A DNA stretch of 64,000 nucleotides, taken from the NCBI RefSeq assembly GCF_002902845.1, contig NZ_PPTF01000098.1:80507-144506 (forward strand), written 5' to 3'. The notes beneath the pieces were generated by a model. The model was not told the DNA's origin. It did not search any database and saw only the letters and a program-made list of their open reading frames with translations. The stretch's first letter is position 1; each line of letters begins with the position of its first letter. The DNA is from Chromobacterium sinusclupearum. Its GTDB lineage: Bacteria > Pseudomonadota > Gammaproteobacteria > Burkholderiales > Chromobacteriaceae. Shown here one piece after another: positions 54,822-63,591 of the stretch. Made by a program: the position numbers and the translations under genes.

Positions 54822-55229
54822 TCAGACCGGTAGTCCCCAAGAAATAGACTGAAGCACTCGCCTGACCATCTCGGCCCCAAGTGCGGTATCCAGCAAGCTG
54901 ATGGGTGCGCAATCTAGCTCTTGGTGATAACGGGTCAACCATTCTCGAGCGTTTTCATCACTCCCCAGCGTTTCTCTCGCTTCCCTAACCATGCCTATCA
55001 CCCGGAGTAGCCGTTCGCTAGCCGCAGAATCCAGATGCCGCCCCGATGCGTTTGCCCGCAAGGCCCTCTGGACCGAGATGCCGACTACATCACCGATAAC
55101 CTGAGCCGGCACCTGCAACCACTCTGCAACTAGCATCAGTCGATTAGCTGGTAAACCTGCTCGAATCGCCTGGATCTGCTCCATCGGTGCCAAGCCAGTC
55201 AGATCCCACTCCTGCAATAACATACCCAT
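54822..55229 (-). CDS. Xre/MbcA/ParS-type antitoxin, orphan
   Basis: A 135-residue protein whose C-terminal half fits the MbcA/ParS toxin-binding domain (formerly DUF2384): SAASERLLRVIGMVREARETL, then NAREWLTRYHQELDCAPISLLDTALGAEMV cut at the Leu-Leu-Asp-Thr core and ending LQSISWG. Such antitoxins usually precede a RES-domain NADase toxin. Here the downstream side runs into the convergent higA gene with no room for one. So a second antitoxin lacks its toxin. The family is recognised by pattern only. Confidence 0.68.
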   Translation of the reverse strand: MGMLLQEWDLTGLAPMEQIQAIRAGLPANRLMLVAEWLQVPAQVIGDVVGISVQRALRANASGRHLDSAASERLLRVIGMVREARETLGSDENAREWLTRYHQELDCAPISLLDTALGAEMVRRVLQSISWGLPV

Positions 55230-55298
55230 CCTTCCTGTTTGCGCATGTCATGGAAAATCTCAACAACCACGAACTTGCACTCAAACCAGACCCGAGAC

Positions 55299-56069
55299 CT
55301 ACTTCTTTTCTAACTTTCCCGCCAAAAGGCTGATGGAGTCCTCAATGGCATCAAGCCTTTCCAACTGCTGCTGATGCAAAGCTTTGACTAGCTCTCCAAG
55401 GCGGTTGCCATGCTCACCACCCGCACTCTGCGGAGCCACCTCGTAAATCCAGACCGCCACCAATTTCTCCAGATAGTCTGGCAAAACCTCAGGAATATCG
55501 ATGATTTTGCCGCGTATTTGGCGTATGCCATCGGTTTTATATGCCTTGCAGAAATTATCTAGCGCTTCAGGGGCCAGGGGGTCTAGCTCAGATTGTTTGC
55601 ACCAATCCAAGTAACCTAATACCAGCTCGCCTTTTCTTCTTTCTTCAACCAGCCGCAAAAACCGCGTAGGGTCCTCATGTGCTAGATACGTGGACTCTCT
55701 AGCATACCGACGCCATGCGACAGCGAGCTCCCGCAGGTAATGCGCATCTACCTCATCGATGCCTGAGATAGCCTCCACCTGCCCGTTCCCTGGATTTTCG
55801 CTGTTATAAAGCTGGCAATACCCTTTGAAATTCTTCTCTTGCGTGGGCGTCTGCTCGCTGGCCCACGATTCGAAATCAAGAAGGAGCTCAACTTTTCGCA
55901 TCTCAGGCGCCTGTCGAACCGCAATCGGCGAGGGGGCAAGAAACGACGCCTCAAGACGAAAAACGATCTCTGCATTCAGGGATCGTCCTGCCTCTTCGGC
56001 ACTCTCCTTCAGCTGCTCATACAGGTCCCAGGGCAGCCGAAACTGGGAACGAAAGATGTCTTTGCTCAT
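55299..56069 (-). CDS. Arc-like ribbon-helix-helix protein with long C-terminal domain
   Basis: A 256-residue protein. Residues 5-48 are an Arc/Mnt ribbon-helix-helix (FRSQFRLPWDLYEQLKESA and RSLNAEIVFRLE). The remaining 200 residues are helical with no recognised family (ESWASEQTPTQEKNFKGY, ELDPLAPEALDNFC and a C-terminal coil). Arc itself is 53 residues, so the tail is unusual and may be a sensor or partner-binding domain. It diverges from a second Arc-like gene across a 117-bp region rich in AGTGACA repeats. Confidence 0.7.
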   Translation of the reverse strand: MSKDIFRSQFRLPWDLYEQLKESAEEAGRSLNAEIVFRLEASFLAPSPIAVRQAPEMRKVELLLDFESWASEQTPTQEKNFKGYCQLYNSENPGNGQVEAISGIDEVDAHYLRELAVAWRRYARESTYLAHEDPTRFLRLVEERRKGELVLGYLDWCKQSELDPLAPEALDNFCKAYKTDGIRQIRGKIIDIPEVLPDYLEKLVAVWIYEVAPQSAGGEHGNRLGELVKALHQQQLERLDAIEDSISLLAGKLEKK

Positions 56070-56076
56070 GTCTACA

Positions 56077-56122
56077 TAGTGACATCAGATCACTACGCTG
56101 CTAAAGTGACAAAACAGTGACA
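56077..56122. promoter_or_regulatory. operator-like repeats between two ribbon-helix-helix genes
   Basis: Perfect inverted repeat TAGTGA (56077-56082) and TCACTA (56090-56095). AGTGACA occurs at 56078, 56105 and 56116. The arms and spacing suit a ribbon-helix-helix operator controlling both divergent genes. Confidence 0.6.
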
Positions 56123-56186
56123 CATGGTAATTTATACCATTCTCCAAGGTAGAGAAACCTCGGTGAACTTGCAGGAGAGAGCACAG

Positions 56187-56396
56187 ATGACTCACAAAAC
56201 CTCCGGAATCCACCGCTCACAGTATCGCTTTCCCCAGCCTGTCGCCGACTGGCTGAAGCAACAAGCCGCCACGAACTTCAGAAGTGTAAACGCAGAGCTA
56301 CTGGCAATTCTCCATGATGCGATGCAGAAGCAAATCCTAGATCCATCTCGGTCATTGAGCCATCAAGTGGACGACGAAGTCGTCACCAAGTCTTAG
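56187..56396 (+). CDS. Arc-like ribbon-helix-helix protein
   Basis: A 69-residue protein. GIHRSQYRFPQPVADWLKQQ begins the strand and first helix, and SVNAELLAILHDAM forms the second helix, as in Arc/Mnt repressors. AGGAG lies nine bases upstream of the ATG at 56187, which was preferred to a longer open frame. It is about the usual size for the family. It could form heteromers with, or oppose, the divergent 256-residue protein. Confidence 0.72.
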   Translation: MTHKTSGIHRSQYRFPQPVADWLKQQAATNFRSVNAELLAILHDAMQKQILDPSRSLSHQVDDEVVTKS

Positions 56397-56851
56397 CAGC
56401 AAAAACGCAATGGAGAATTGTGACGAGTGAAAGCGCAGAAATCCTCGTCATCCCGTGAAGCTGGGAGCCAAGTTGACGCGCTGGGAACGCTACTCACCGA
56501 ATAAATGACATTCAACTAATCTTCATTTCCACACATCACTAGATGTCGGGGAGAGGGCCGCCTACGCCACCTCCTTACTGATGAAGGAAGTGATCTATGC
56601 ACAGGAGCTCTAGATATGAAAAAAGGCTAGCGTAAGTGGCTAGCCCTTTGATGCAAAAGACGAATCCTTTGCGGTCTCAAACCTAGTATCGTCCCACGCA
56701 TCAAGGCGGTCAAGCCACATCCCCCCATCCCCAGCCAAAAACGTTCAGTTTCCAACTGAACGGCGGATTTTCACGTCCATTTTTGGCCAACTTTCCAACA
56801 GATGCGTGGCTGCGCAGGGAGAGGTATTGCCGGCGCAGCCGGGAGAATACG
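56397..56851. other. non-coding region upstream of the second tnsA
   Basis: No gene is supported. It contains a hairpin GGCTAGC (56625-56631) with GCTAGCC (56639-56645), flanked by an A-run and CTTT, a possible terminator. A perfect palindrome, GTTCAGTT with AACTGAAC (56743-56761), lies about 90 bp before tnsA and could be an operator or RNA hairpin controlling the tns operon. Confidence 0.5.
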
Positions 56852-57490
56852 ATGCGAGTACGACGAGTCGTCACCCGTAGGGGTAGGCACATCCGTGGCT
56901 ATTTCCCCTCCAAAAAAATGAAGCGGATGGTTGCATGGGAGTCGCTGCTGGAACGCGATGCCTTGCTGTTGCTGGAGCTATCACCTGGTGTGGTGGCCTA
57001 CCAGGAGCAACCCGAAAAATTGGCCTATTGGGATGGAGATGCCATGCGTGCCCATATCCCAGACCTGTGGGCTTCGCTACACGATGAACGGACGCTGTTC
57101 ATTGAGATCAAGCCCTCATCCGAACTAACCCGCCCCAAGGTAAAAACGAAGTACCGCCAGATTGCTGAGCAATTACAGGAACAGGGTTTGGACTACCGGC
57201 TACTGACTGAAGAAGGAATCCAGCAGGAGCCGCAGTTCAGCAATCTGAAACAGCTGCTGTACCGCTACAACCATCCCGCGAGCCCCCTCCCAACCCGCAG
57301 CCAGCTGGCTGCGGCCTTCTATCTGTCCGAGTCCATCCCCTTGGCGAAATGCCTGGAGCGGTTCGGTTCAGACGTCACCGATACCCTGATCGCGCAAGCC
57401 CGGCTCTACGTCGACCTGACTCAGCCCCTCGCACCTGCGTCCCTCGTTCAACTACCTGCGGGAGAGCGCCATGCAACGATTTACTTTTAA
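56852..57490 (+). CDS. tnsA: TnsA-like heteromeric transposase endonuclease subunit (element 2)
   Basis: A 212-residue 5'-end nuclease subunit. RVVTRRGRHIRGYFPSKKM leads into the core with LLERDALLLLE, the aspartate of HIPDLWA and FIEIKPSSE, completing the TnsA triad. GGGAG lies before the ATG at 56852; an upstream TTG-initiated frame was rejected. It is clearly diverged from the TnsA of element 1. It overlaps tnsB by 20 bp. Confidence 0.88.
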   Translation: MRVRRVVTRRGRHIRGYFPSKKMKRMVAWESLLERDALLLLELSPGVVAYQEQPEKLAYWDGDAMRAHIPDLWASLHDERTLFIEIKPSSELTRPKVKTKYRQIAEQLQEQGLDYRLLTEEGIQQEPQFSNLKQLLYRYNHPASPLPTRSQLAAAFYLSESIPLAKCLERFGSDVTDTLIAQARLYVDLTQPLAPASLVQLPAGERHATIYF

Positions 57491-59435
57491 GCGCGGCCTT
57501 GGCTTCCTCCAGGGACAGACTCGCTGGGAGCTGGACCGCCGGCTGGCCAGCGGCAAGCTTCAGTTGCTCTCAGACGAGGGCGAGGTTCTGACGCTGACCT
57601 CCGCAGAAATCCTGCAACGCTGGCAGTCGCAGACATGGATCATCGACGAGGCGTCATTGGCCAACCTCGGTGAGGCAATTTACATCGTTACGCCGCGCGA
57701 CCTGTCGACCTATCCGCTCAAAATCCAGGCCATCGTTCGGCGCCGCCTGCATTATCTGCAGGGCATCGATCCCGACCACACACCGTACAGCAGGTCGGCT
57801 TGGGAGGCGCGCATCAGTCAACTGGCCAGCGAGATCGATGACAAGTCCCCGCCTTGCGCGTCGACCGTATCAGACTGGTGGCGGCGCTACCGGACCACCC
57901 GCTCCATTCTGAAACTGATTCCCTGGGGTCGGCCAGAGTCCAACCACCAGACCAAACCGGGCTATCAGTTGTTCGAGCATGTCATCGCCGAGGTTTATCT
58001 CACCGACAACAAGCTGCCAAAGCTGGCGGTCTACCAGCGGATGAAAGCGCGTACCGAGGCCATCAACCAGACGTTATCCCCTGACGAGCAGATGAAATGC
58101 CCCGGCCGCACCACGGTATTCCGCTGGCTGGAGGCGCTACAACAGGACCTGGTCGATCTGGCCCGCGAGGGCGCCGAGGCCGTGCGCATGAAATACCGCG
58201 TGGCGATCGGCCGTGTGGAGACCCAGGCCATCCTGGAACGGATCGAGATCGACCATACCCCGCTGGATATCATCATCATCGATCTGGTGACCGGCCTGGC
58301 CTTGGGCAGGCCGTGGATTACCGTGGCGATCGACCAATACTCCCGGATGATCATGGGTTTCTATATCAGCATTGGTGCCCCTTCCGCCAACTCGCTGTTG
58401 CAGTGCCTGCGGCGCGCCATCTTGCCCAAGGAGCACCTGCTCAGTCAGTGGACCGATATCAAGAATCCGTGGCCGGCCTACGGCATTCCGCAGTTGGTTG
58501 CCGTCGACAATGGCCCGGATCTGCACAGCACCGGTTTTGAACAGGCCTGCCTGGAGATGAGCATCGTGATGCTGTTCTGCGGCTCGAAAGTCTCGTGGGA
58601 AAAAGGCGCGATCGAACGGTTTATCCGGACGATGAGCGTGGACCTTATCCACACCCTGCCAGGCACTACGTTTTCCAATCCGCAGGAGCGCGGCGACTAC
58701 CCATCAGAACAGCGGGCTTGCCTGGATATGGCCACGCTGACGCGTTTGTTGGTGCGCTGGATTGTCGATGTCTACAACGTCACGCCGCACCGCGGCATCA
58801 AGGGAAGGCCGCTGGACCGTTGGCAGGAGTCAGCCAACCGGACCCCGATTGCGCTGCCCACCGACCCCCAGCAACTGGAGCTGATCGCCGGCATTCCGGC
58901 GAGTCGGACGCTGTTCCACTACGGCATCGAGTTCGAAGGCCTGCATTACAACGACCATCACGTGCAGTTGATCCGCCGGCGCTTCGGCAAAAACGTTCCC
59001 GTGGAGATCAAAACCTACGAGGATGATGTCGGCCACATTCATGTACTGGATCCGGACAGCAAGGCGTATCTGCGCGTTCCGGCGCGGGACATGGAATACG
59101 CCGAGGGGCTGCCTCGGGAAATGCACCGCACCATCCGCGCCCATGCCCGCAAGCGCTTCGGCGAGCTGTGCAACACCCCGGATTTGCTGGAGGCGAAACG
59201 CGAGATCCAAGAACTGGCGCAGGCGGCGCTGCAGCACAAGAAGATGGGCTACCGGAAGTCCGGCGCGCGCCAATTCAACCTCAACAGCGAAGCGGTGCTG
59301 GAAAAACAGGATCCGCTGGTCGCCGCCAGAAAACCCGTCAAAACCCGCAAAGTCCCCGTTCCAGATGCCTTGCCGGACGGACTGCTGGATGAGCTGCCAG
59401 AGCTGTCGGTGTCAGCCAAGAAGGGAGGCGCGTGA
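57471..59435 (+). CDS. tnsB: TnsB-like DDE transposase (element 2)
   Basis: A 654-residue transposase, full length. Catalytic residues are D261 (IEIDHTPLDIIIIDL), D346 (AVDNGPDLHS) and E382 (EKGAIERFIRTM), the same spacing as in element 1. DNA-binding helices precede the core and a beta-barrel follows (about residues 490-540). The tail is basic. GGGAGAG lies before the ATG. Codon use and GC are close to the host core genome, higher than the AT-rich cargo. Confidence 0.94.
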   Translation: MQRFTFKRGLGFLQGQTRWELDRRLASGKLQLLSDEGEVLTLTSAEILQRWQSQTWIIDEASLANLGEAIYIVTPRDLSTYPLKIQAIVRRRLHYLQGIDPDHTPYSRSAWEARISQLASEIDDKSPPCASTVSDWWRRYRTTRSILKLIPWGRPESNHQTKPGYQLFEHVIAEVYLTDNKLPKLAVYQRMKARTEAINQTLSPDEQMKCPGRTTVFRWLEALQQDLVDLAREGAEAVRMKYRVAIGRVETQAILERIEIDHTPLDIIIIDLVTGLALGRPWITVAIDQYSRMIMGFYISIGAPSANSLLQCLRRAILPKEHLLSQWTDIKNPWPAYGIPQLVAVDNGPDLHSTGFEQACLEMSIVMLFCGSKVSWEKGAIERFIRTMSVDLIHTLPGTTFSNPQERGDYPSEQRACLDMATLTRLLVRWIVDVYNVTPHRGIKGRPLDRWQESANRTPIALPTDPQQLELIAGIPASRTLFHYGIEFEGLHYNDHHVQLIRRRFGKNVPVEIKTYEDDVGHIHVLDPDSKAYLRVPARDMEYAEGLPREMHRTIRAHARKRFGELCNTPDLLEAKREIQELAQAALQHKKMGYRKSGARQFNLNSEAVLEKQDPLVAARKPVKTRKVPVPDALPDGLLDELPELSVSAKKGGA

Positions 59436-60481
59436 TGGATCCGCTCGACTTGATGCGGCAGTTCGCCCCGAACGCCGGCTACACGTCCGACAAGGTGCTG
59501 GGCTACAAACTGCAGTTGGAACCCATCTACCACCAACGCTTTCGCCACGCGCTGTTCCAGATCGCCGAACTGCATCACCGTCGCCGCGCGCATGGCGTGG
59601 GCGGCGGCGTGCTGTTGATCGGCCCCTCCGGCGCCGGCAAAAGCACCGTGCTTCGGGCGTATGAAGCCCAGTCACCACGCAGTTTTGAGACGCAGCGGAC
59701 TCGGATTCCAGTCCTCATCGTGCGAGTGCCGTCATCGCCGACGGTGCGCAGTCTCGCCGGCGCCATCCTGGAGGCCATGGGGGACCGCAAATCGCACCGC
59801 GGCACAGCCCCCGAGAAAACCACCCGGCTGGTCGACTTCTTCTCGCAATGCGGTGTGGAGTTGCTGCTGATCGATGAGTTCCAGCATCTGTTCTATACCC
59901 CCAGCGCGACAGCATTTCGGGATGTCACCGATTGGCTGAAGAACCTGCTGGAGAGTACCGGCGTAGGCATGGTGGCGTGCGGGCTGTCGGCAGCCGAACT
60001 GGTGATCCGCAGCAACGAGCAGTTGTCGCGCCGGTTCTCGCAGTGCATCCCCATGGATCCGTTCCAGCTCGACGATGAGGCGGATTTCTTGGAATACCGG
60101 GGGCTTCTCAAAGGCATCGCCCCCTGCCTGCCGCTGGGCTGCGAGACTCCCTTGCATGAGGCCAACCTGGCACGGCGCATCCACACCGCCAGCTTCGGAC
60201 TGCTCGACTACACCATCAGGCTGCTGGAGGGCGCAGTTTGCGCGGCCAACCTGGCCGGCCTCAACACGCTGTCGCTGGATGTGCTGGCCGCCAGCTTTCG
60301 CGAGCGGATCTGGAAAGACGTGCCTGACACGCTGAACCCCTTCCATCCCGAGTCGTTGCTACGTCCCCTCACTCGCCCCGGCGAGATGTTCTACCCGCAT
60401 ACCCGAAAGGACCCAGTCGGCTCGCCGGTAGCCATCAAGCTGGGCCTGCATCAGAGCAAAGGAGGCGTGACCCATGCATGA
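59435..60481 (+). CDS. tnsC: TnsC-like AAA+ ATPase regulator (element 2)
   Basis: A 348-residue target-selection ATPase. Walker A GPSGAGKST starts at residue 63 and Walker B ELLLIDEFQHLF has D147. The arginine-rich segment SNEQLSRRFSQCIPMDPF parallels that of element 1. The ATG at 59435 has GGGAGG six bases upstream and overlaps the last base of the tnsB stop; the GTG three bases earlier is too close to that site. Overlaps tnsD by 8 bp. Confidence 0.92.
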   Translation: MDPLDLMRQFAPNAGYTSDKVLGYKLQLEPIYHQRFRHALFQIAELHHRRRAHGVGGGVLLIGPSGAGKSTVLRAYEAQSPRSFETQRTRIPVLIVRVPSSPTVRSLAGAILEAMGDRKSHRGTAPEKTTRLVDFFSQCGVELLLIDEFQHLFYTPSATAFRDVTDWLKNLLESTGVGMVACGLSAAELVIRSNEQLSRRFSQCIPMDPFQLDDEADFLEYRGLLKGIAPCLPLGCETPLHEANLARRIHTASFGLLDYTIRLLEGAVCAANLAGLNTLSLDVLAASFRERIWKDVPDTLNPFHPESLLRPLTRPGEMFYPHTRKDPVGSPVAIKLGLHQSKGGVTHA

Positions 60482-62450
60482 CAGCACCATCCCCAGGCAA
60501 GATGCTCCCAGCTTGCTGATCCGGCCTCACCCAACCCGAACCGAGGGGCCTATCGGCTACCTGTTCCGGCTGGCCGAGGCTAACTTCATGAGCCTGCGAG
60601 ACCTGGAACAGCTCGGCATCGCCTTCACCCCGGAGGCCTTGCGGCAGCAACAGCTGCTGCCTCCCGATTCGCTTTATCCGGAGCTGCACAGCCATGTTCG
60701 CCACGTAGCCGAGTTGGCGCGACATCAGCCCAGCATTTGGAACCGACGCTTCGCCCGGCACTGCCCGTACTGCCTGGCAGAGGAAGTCCGATGGCGGATC
60801 GGCTGGGAGCTTCTGTTTTTCGACACCTGCCCCAAACACGGCACCTGGCTGGTGGACCATTGCTCCAGCTGCGGCGAATCGCTGACCTGGCACCGAGACA
60901 GCCTGCTCCGCTGCAACTGCGGCGCCGATCTGCGTCGGGAAGTCCCGGAAGAAGCGCCTGCGGCCGCCATTCTGCTGGCGGAAACGCTAGAACAGATGCT
61001 GTTGCAGCAAACGGTTCCACACACGCATGGCTACCCTTTCCCAGGGCTCACCCTGGAGCAGGTACAGCGCCTAATCCGCTACCTGGGCACTTATCTGAAT
61101 CCGGTCGCCACGCTCAAACCACTCAAAATCATGAATGCGGGCTTGCTGGAAGTGTCCTGGCCAATAACATCTTTGGCAGCGGAGATGCTGGTTTTCTGGC
61201 CCGACAAGTTCCACGCCGCCCTCGACGCCCTGCAAACGTCCAGCGGGGATCCGCAGATCAGCTTGAACACCGTATTTGAGGAGGCTTATCGCTACCTTTA
61301 CGATGGCGGGCTACGCGATGGCGTTTACCACCCAGTTCGCGAAGCTTTCGAACAGTGGGTGACGCAGCGTTGGAAAGGCGGCGTGGCGAGACGGAATCGC
61401 CGGTTCACCATCGAGGTCCTGGAAAACATCCAGTGGATTCCTGGCAAGGCCGCCGCCAACCGACTTGGCATCTCCATGGCGCGGCTGCGCTACCTGATCC
61501 GATCCGGACAACTGGAGGGGCAGGAAACCATCAGCAACACAGGGCGCCGCTTCCTGATGGTGCGCAAAGACCGGCTGATCCAGGTGGAGGAAGAGCTCGC
61601 CGGAGAAATCACCATGACCAAGGCCATGGAGGTGCTGGGCCTAGGCAAAGTGCGGATGCGCCGGATCCTGAAGCTGCTGTTCCCCTCCGCCCGCCGGGTC
61701 AACGATCAGACCTTGCTGCCGTGGTGCATTTCCAGCTCGGAGGTCTACCAGTTGGCCGAGTTCGGCGAGGATCTGCCGCGGGTTTACTCCCTCGACGAAG
61801 ACGAAACTTCGCTGGCCGACGTGCTGCACTATTGGCAGTGGAATGCCGATGAAGTCGTGTCGTTGGTTGAGGAAGTCCAGGCCGGCAAACTGGCCGTCTG
61901 CGCCACTCTCATCGGTAAGACCGGGATCACACGCTGGGTGTTCAAGCGCAAGGCCCTGCAGCAGTGGCGTGCCGGTCTCCCCACGGATCGGGCCAACTGG
62001 GTCACCATCCCGGAGTTGGCCGAAGTGCTGGGCGTGAAGCAGCAGGTGGCGTACTGGCTGACGCAGAACGATTACATCCGCTCGCACAAGCTGGGCAACC
62101 AGAAGCACCAAGGCTCCAGGGTGCGCAAAGCGGATGTCGACCGCTTCCTGCGGCAGTACATCTTCGGCACCGAGATCGCAGACCTGACTGGCCGTTCGCC
62201 CAGGAAAGTGATGAACATGCTCAAGCACTTAGCCATCTACCCGCTGCGCGGCACCAGCATCGAAGCTTGCCGCCAACTGGTATATGCCCGCACCGATGCG
62301 CTGGCACGATTTATCGAGAGATACCAGGTGGGGGATCCGATCAAGTGGCGGGACACGGTGCAGCGGCGGCAGAAGGCCTGGGAGAGGATAATCCAGGAAG
62401 ATGGGACACCTGTGCCCGCCCCATCCATCCACGGTTTGTTTGAGCCGTAA
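60474..62450 (+). CDS. tnsD: TnsD-like TniQ-family site-selection protein (element 2)
   Basis: A 658-residue TnsD type. N-terminus: LIRPHPTRTEGPIGYLFRLAE. Zinc motifs: CPYCLAEE, CPKHGTWLVDHCSSCGE and CNCGADLR. The long C-terminal part holds several helix-turn-helix-like units (ANRLGISMARLRYLIRSGQL, ELAEVLGVKQQVAYWL). Only one TniQ protein accompanies this set, unlike element 1. GGAGG lies eight bases before the ATG. If the second element also used gyrB, this protein should bind the same gyrB 3' sequence; that is testable inference. Confidence 0.88.
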   Translation: MHDSTIPRQDAPSLLIRPHPTRTEGPIGYLFRLAEANFMSLRDLEQLGIAFTPEALRQQQLLPPDSLYPELHSHVRHVAELARHQPSIWNRRFARHCPYCLAEEVRWRIGWELLFFDTCPKHGTWLVDHCSSCGESLTWHRDSLLRCNCGADLRREVPEEAPAAAILLAETLEQMLLQQTVPHTHGYPFPGLTLEQVQRLIRYLGTYLNPVATLKPLKIMNAGLLEVSWPITSLAAEMLVFWPDKFHAALDALQTSSGDPQISLNTVFEEAYRYLYDGGLRDGVYHPVREAFEQWVTQRWKGGVARRNRRFTIEVLENIQWIPGKAAANRLGISMARLRYLIRSGQLEGQETISNTGRRFLMVRKDRLIQVEEELAGEITMTKAMEVLGLGKVRMRRILKLLFPSARRVNDQTLLPWCISSSEVYQLAEFGEDLPRVYSLDEDETSLADVLHYWQWNADEVVSLVEEVQAGKLAVCATLIGKTGITRWVFKRKALQQWRAGLPTDRANWVTIPELAEVLGVKQQVAYWLTQNDYIRSHKLGNQKHQGSRVRKADVDRFLRQYIFGTEIADLTGRSPRKVMNMLKHLAIYPLRGTSIEACRQLVYARTDALARFIERYQVGDPIKWRDTVQRRQKAWERIIQEDGTPVPAPSIHGLFEP

Positions 62451-62679
62451 TTGTTGTGGGGGAGCTGTTCTCCTGCCCAACCTGAACGTGCGGGCAAGGC
62501 TGAATGGCCTGCCCCCTGCGTGGCTAGAAGTTGACCGGAGTGTATTGCGCCCCCTATTTCCCCTTGGTGGCGGATCGCCCTGTGCACGGGACATCCGCCC
62601 TACGCGAAATCATCCGCCGCAAGATGAACTCCCGGCAAAGCCGGGAGTTCCGCCGCGATGTCGATATCGTGTAGATATC
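62451..62679. repeat. palindromic intergenic DNA after the second tnsD
   Basis: No gene seen. GGCGGATCGCCC/GGGACATCCGCC (about 62569-62600) resembles the hairpins of the tandem array at 17.5-18.0 kb. A perfect hairpin AACTCCCGGC (62627-62636) with GCCGGGAGTT (62640-62649) follows. The match to a host repeat family suggests native chromosome here, so the second element should end before about 62.56 kb, yet no terminal repeat is visible. Confidence 0.55.
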
Positions 62680-62931
62680 CAGGGTACGCGGTGGAAGCGC
62701 TGGAGCGACTACCATCGCCGCGGCCTGGTGGAAACCAAGATGCATTGCTTCAAACGGTTAGGTGAAAGGGTCACGGCCCGGTGCTTCCATGATCAAGTGG
62801 CAGAGCTGCAAGTGCGTGCTGTCATCTTGAACCGCGCCAGCATGCTGGGCCGTCCGTGCATGGTGGCTGTGGCGTAAATCCGTTTGGGGAAAGGGGAAGC
62901 TCGCCCTCTCTGGGATTTGTGCAACAGAGCC
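62680..62931 (+). mobile_element. IS5-family insertion sequence remnant
   Basis: Only the 3' end remains. The frame encodes WKRWSDYHRRGLVETKMHCF, then KRLGERVTAR and VRAVILNRASMLGRPCMVAVA cut at its stop (62875-62877), the C-terminal pattern of IS5-family transposases. GATTTGTGCAACAGAGCC at 62914-62931 is the matching terminal repeat. The 5' three quarters and the other terminal repeat are missing. Confidence 0.75.
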
Positions 62932-62934
62932 CAT

Positions 62935-63462
62935 CTAATTTAACGAAGAAAGGTAACCCTCAACACCAGAAATTATACACCGCAAATCTTCCTTCTCCAC
63001 AAATACCTCTACGACACCATCTTCCCATTTAAAATCATTTTTTTCCACCATCCGTACATCAGCCCCCAAAATCCTTACCAGCCCATTATTTTCGATGGCA
63101 AAAACATAACAACCACTCTCCTCCAAATTATACGTAGACGCTTCATACAAATCAGTAGGGACAAAATCATCGGCGATCAACTCATTAGCACCCGCCAACT
63201 CCGGCAACATCGATCTTAACATAAAAACAAATGCATCACTTGCCACCATCGAAAACAAATCTTCGTCACAAGCTGGGTTTGCAAGAGCTCCATTTAAAAG
63301 GCAATACAAATCTCCACTTAGCGTAGCCACAGAGGAATTAGGCGGAAATATAACTCTACCCATTAAGAAATGAAAAATACCATTCTTATATCCGCCATCA
63401 GTACTCCAACCTGGAAGACAATCAATCAAAATAGCAAAATTATTAGGATCACCAAAAACCAT
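62935..63462 (-). CDS. Imm42-like immunity protein
   Basis: A 175-residue acidic cytosolic protein starting MVFGDPNNFAILIDCLPGWS, with NGIFHFLMGRVIFPPN and a C-terminal EVFVEKEDLRCIISGVE. The N-terminal GDPxxFAI plus W and the NGIF...G...P pattern fit immunity-protein family 42 of polymorphic toxin systems. GGAGG eight bases before the ATG at 63462 decides the start over an ATG at 63477 inside the toxin's last codons. It follows a toxin C-terminal stub directly. AT-rich, unlike the core genome. The family call is moderately sure. Confidence 0.65.
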   Translation of the reverse strand: MVFGDPNNFAILIDCLPGWSTDGGYKNGIFHFLMGRVIFPPNSSVATLSGDLYCLLNGALANPACDEDLFSMVASDAFVFMLRSMLPELAGANELIADDFVPTDLYEASTYNLEESGCYVFAIENNGLVRILGADVRMVEKNDFKWEDGVVEVFVEKEDLRCIISGVEGYLSSLN

Positions 63463-63467
63463 ATTAA

Positions 63468-63591
63468 TTACCTCCATTTACCAGGCAAACCAAACGCTTT
63501 CTTAACATCACTAGGCACTTGACTCTTTGGCAAAGGAGCACTTTTATCCCCAGTACTTCCCGACCAATGCCATGCCCCATCATTTGCATTA
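63468..63591 (-). pseudogene. C-terminal stub of a polymorphic toxin
   Basis: About 41 codons remain before the stop at 63468-63470: NANDGAWHWSGSTGD near the start and SDVKKAFGLPGKWR at the end. The frame abuts the MITE-like repeat, so the rest of the gene is cut off. Short toxin tails ending in such a basic Gly-Lys-Trp-Arg motif directly before an immunity gene are typical of Rhs/CdiA-type loci. No start codon or ribosome-binding site of its own is visible. Confidence 0.55.

Larger units (their letters stand above)
45247..62450. mobile_element. second Tn7-like element or its remnant (defence island plus tnsABCD)
   Basis: The proposed extent runs from the end-like sequence at 45247 to the end of the second tnsD gene. 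It holds ABC-3C, SIR2-HerA, a GNAT-membrane protein, a CoiA-like protein, antitoxin and ribbon-helix-helix genes, then tnsA-tnsB-tnsC-tnsD. The order (end, nuclease cargo, regulators, tnsABCD) mirrors element 1. The far end and its target duplication could not be located; an IS5-family remnant beyond 62.6 kb may mark a deletion. Boundaries are inference. Confidence 0.5.

Noticed and set aside
62401..62877. Single 158-residue gene running from inside tnsD2 into the IS5 remnant
   Set aside because: It starts inside tnsD2 in another frame, crosses hairpins, and only its last third matches a known transposase.
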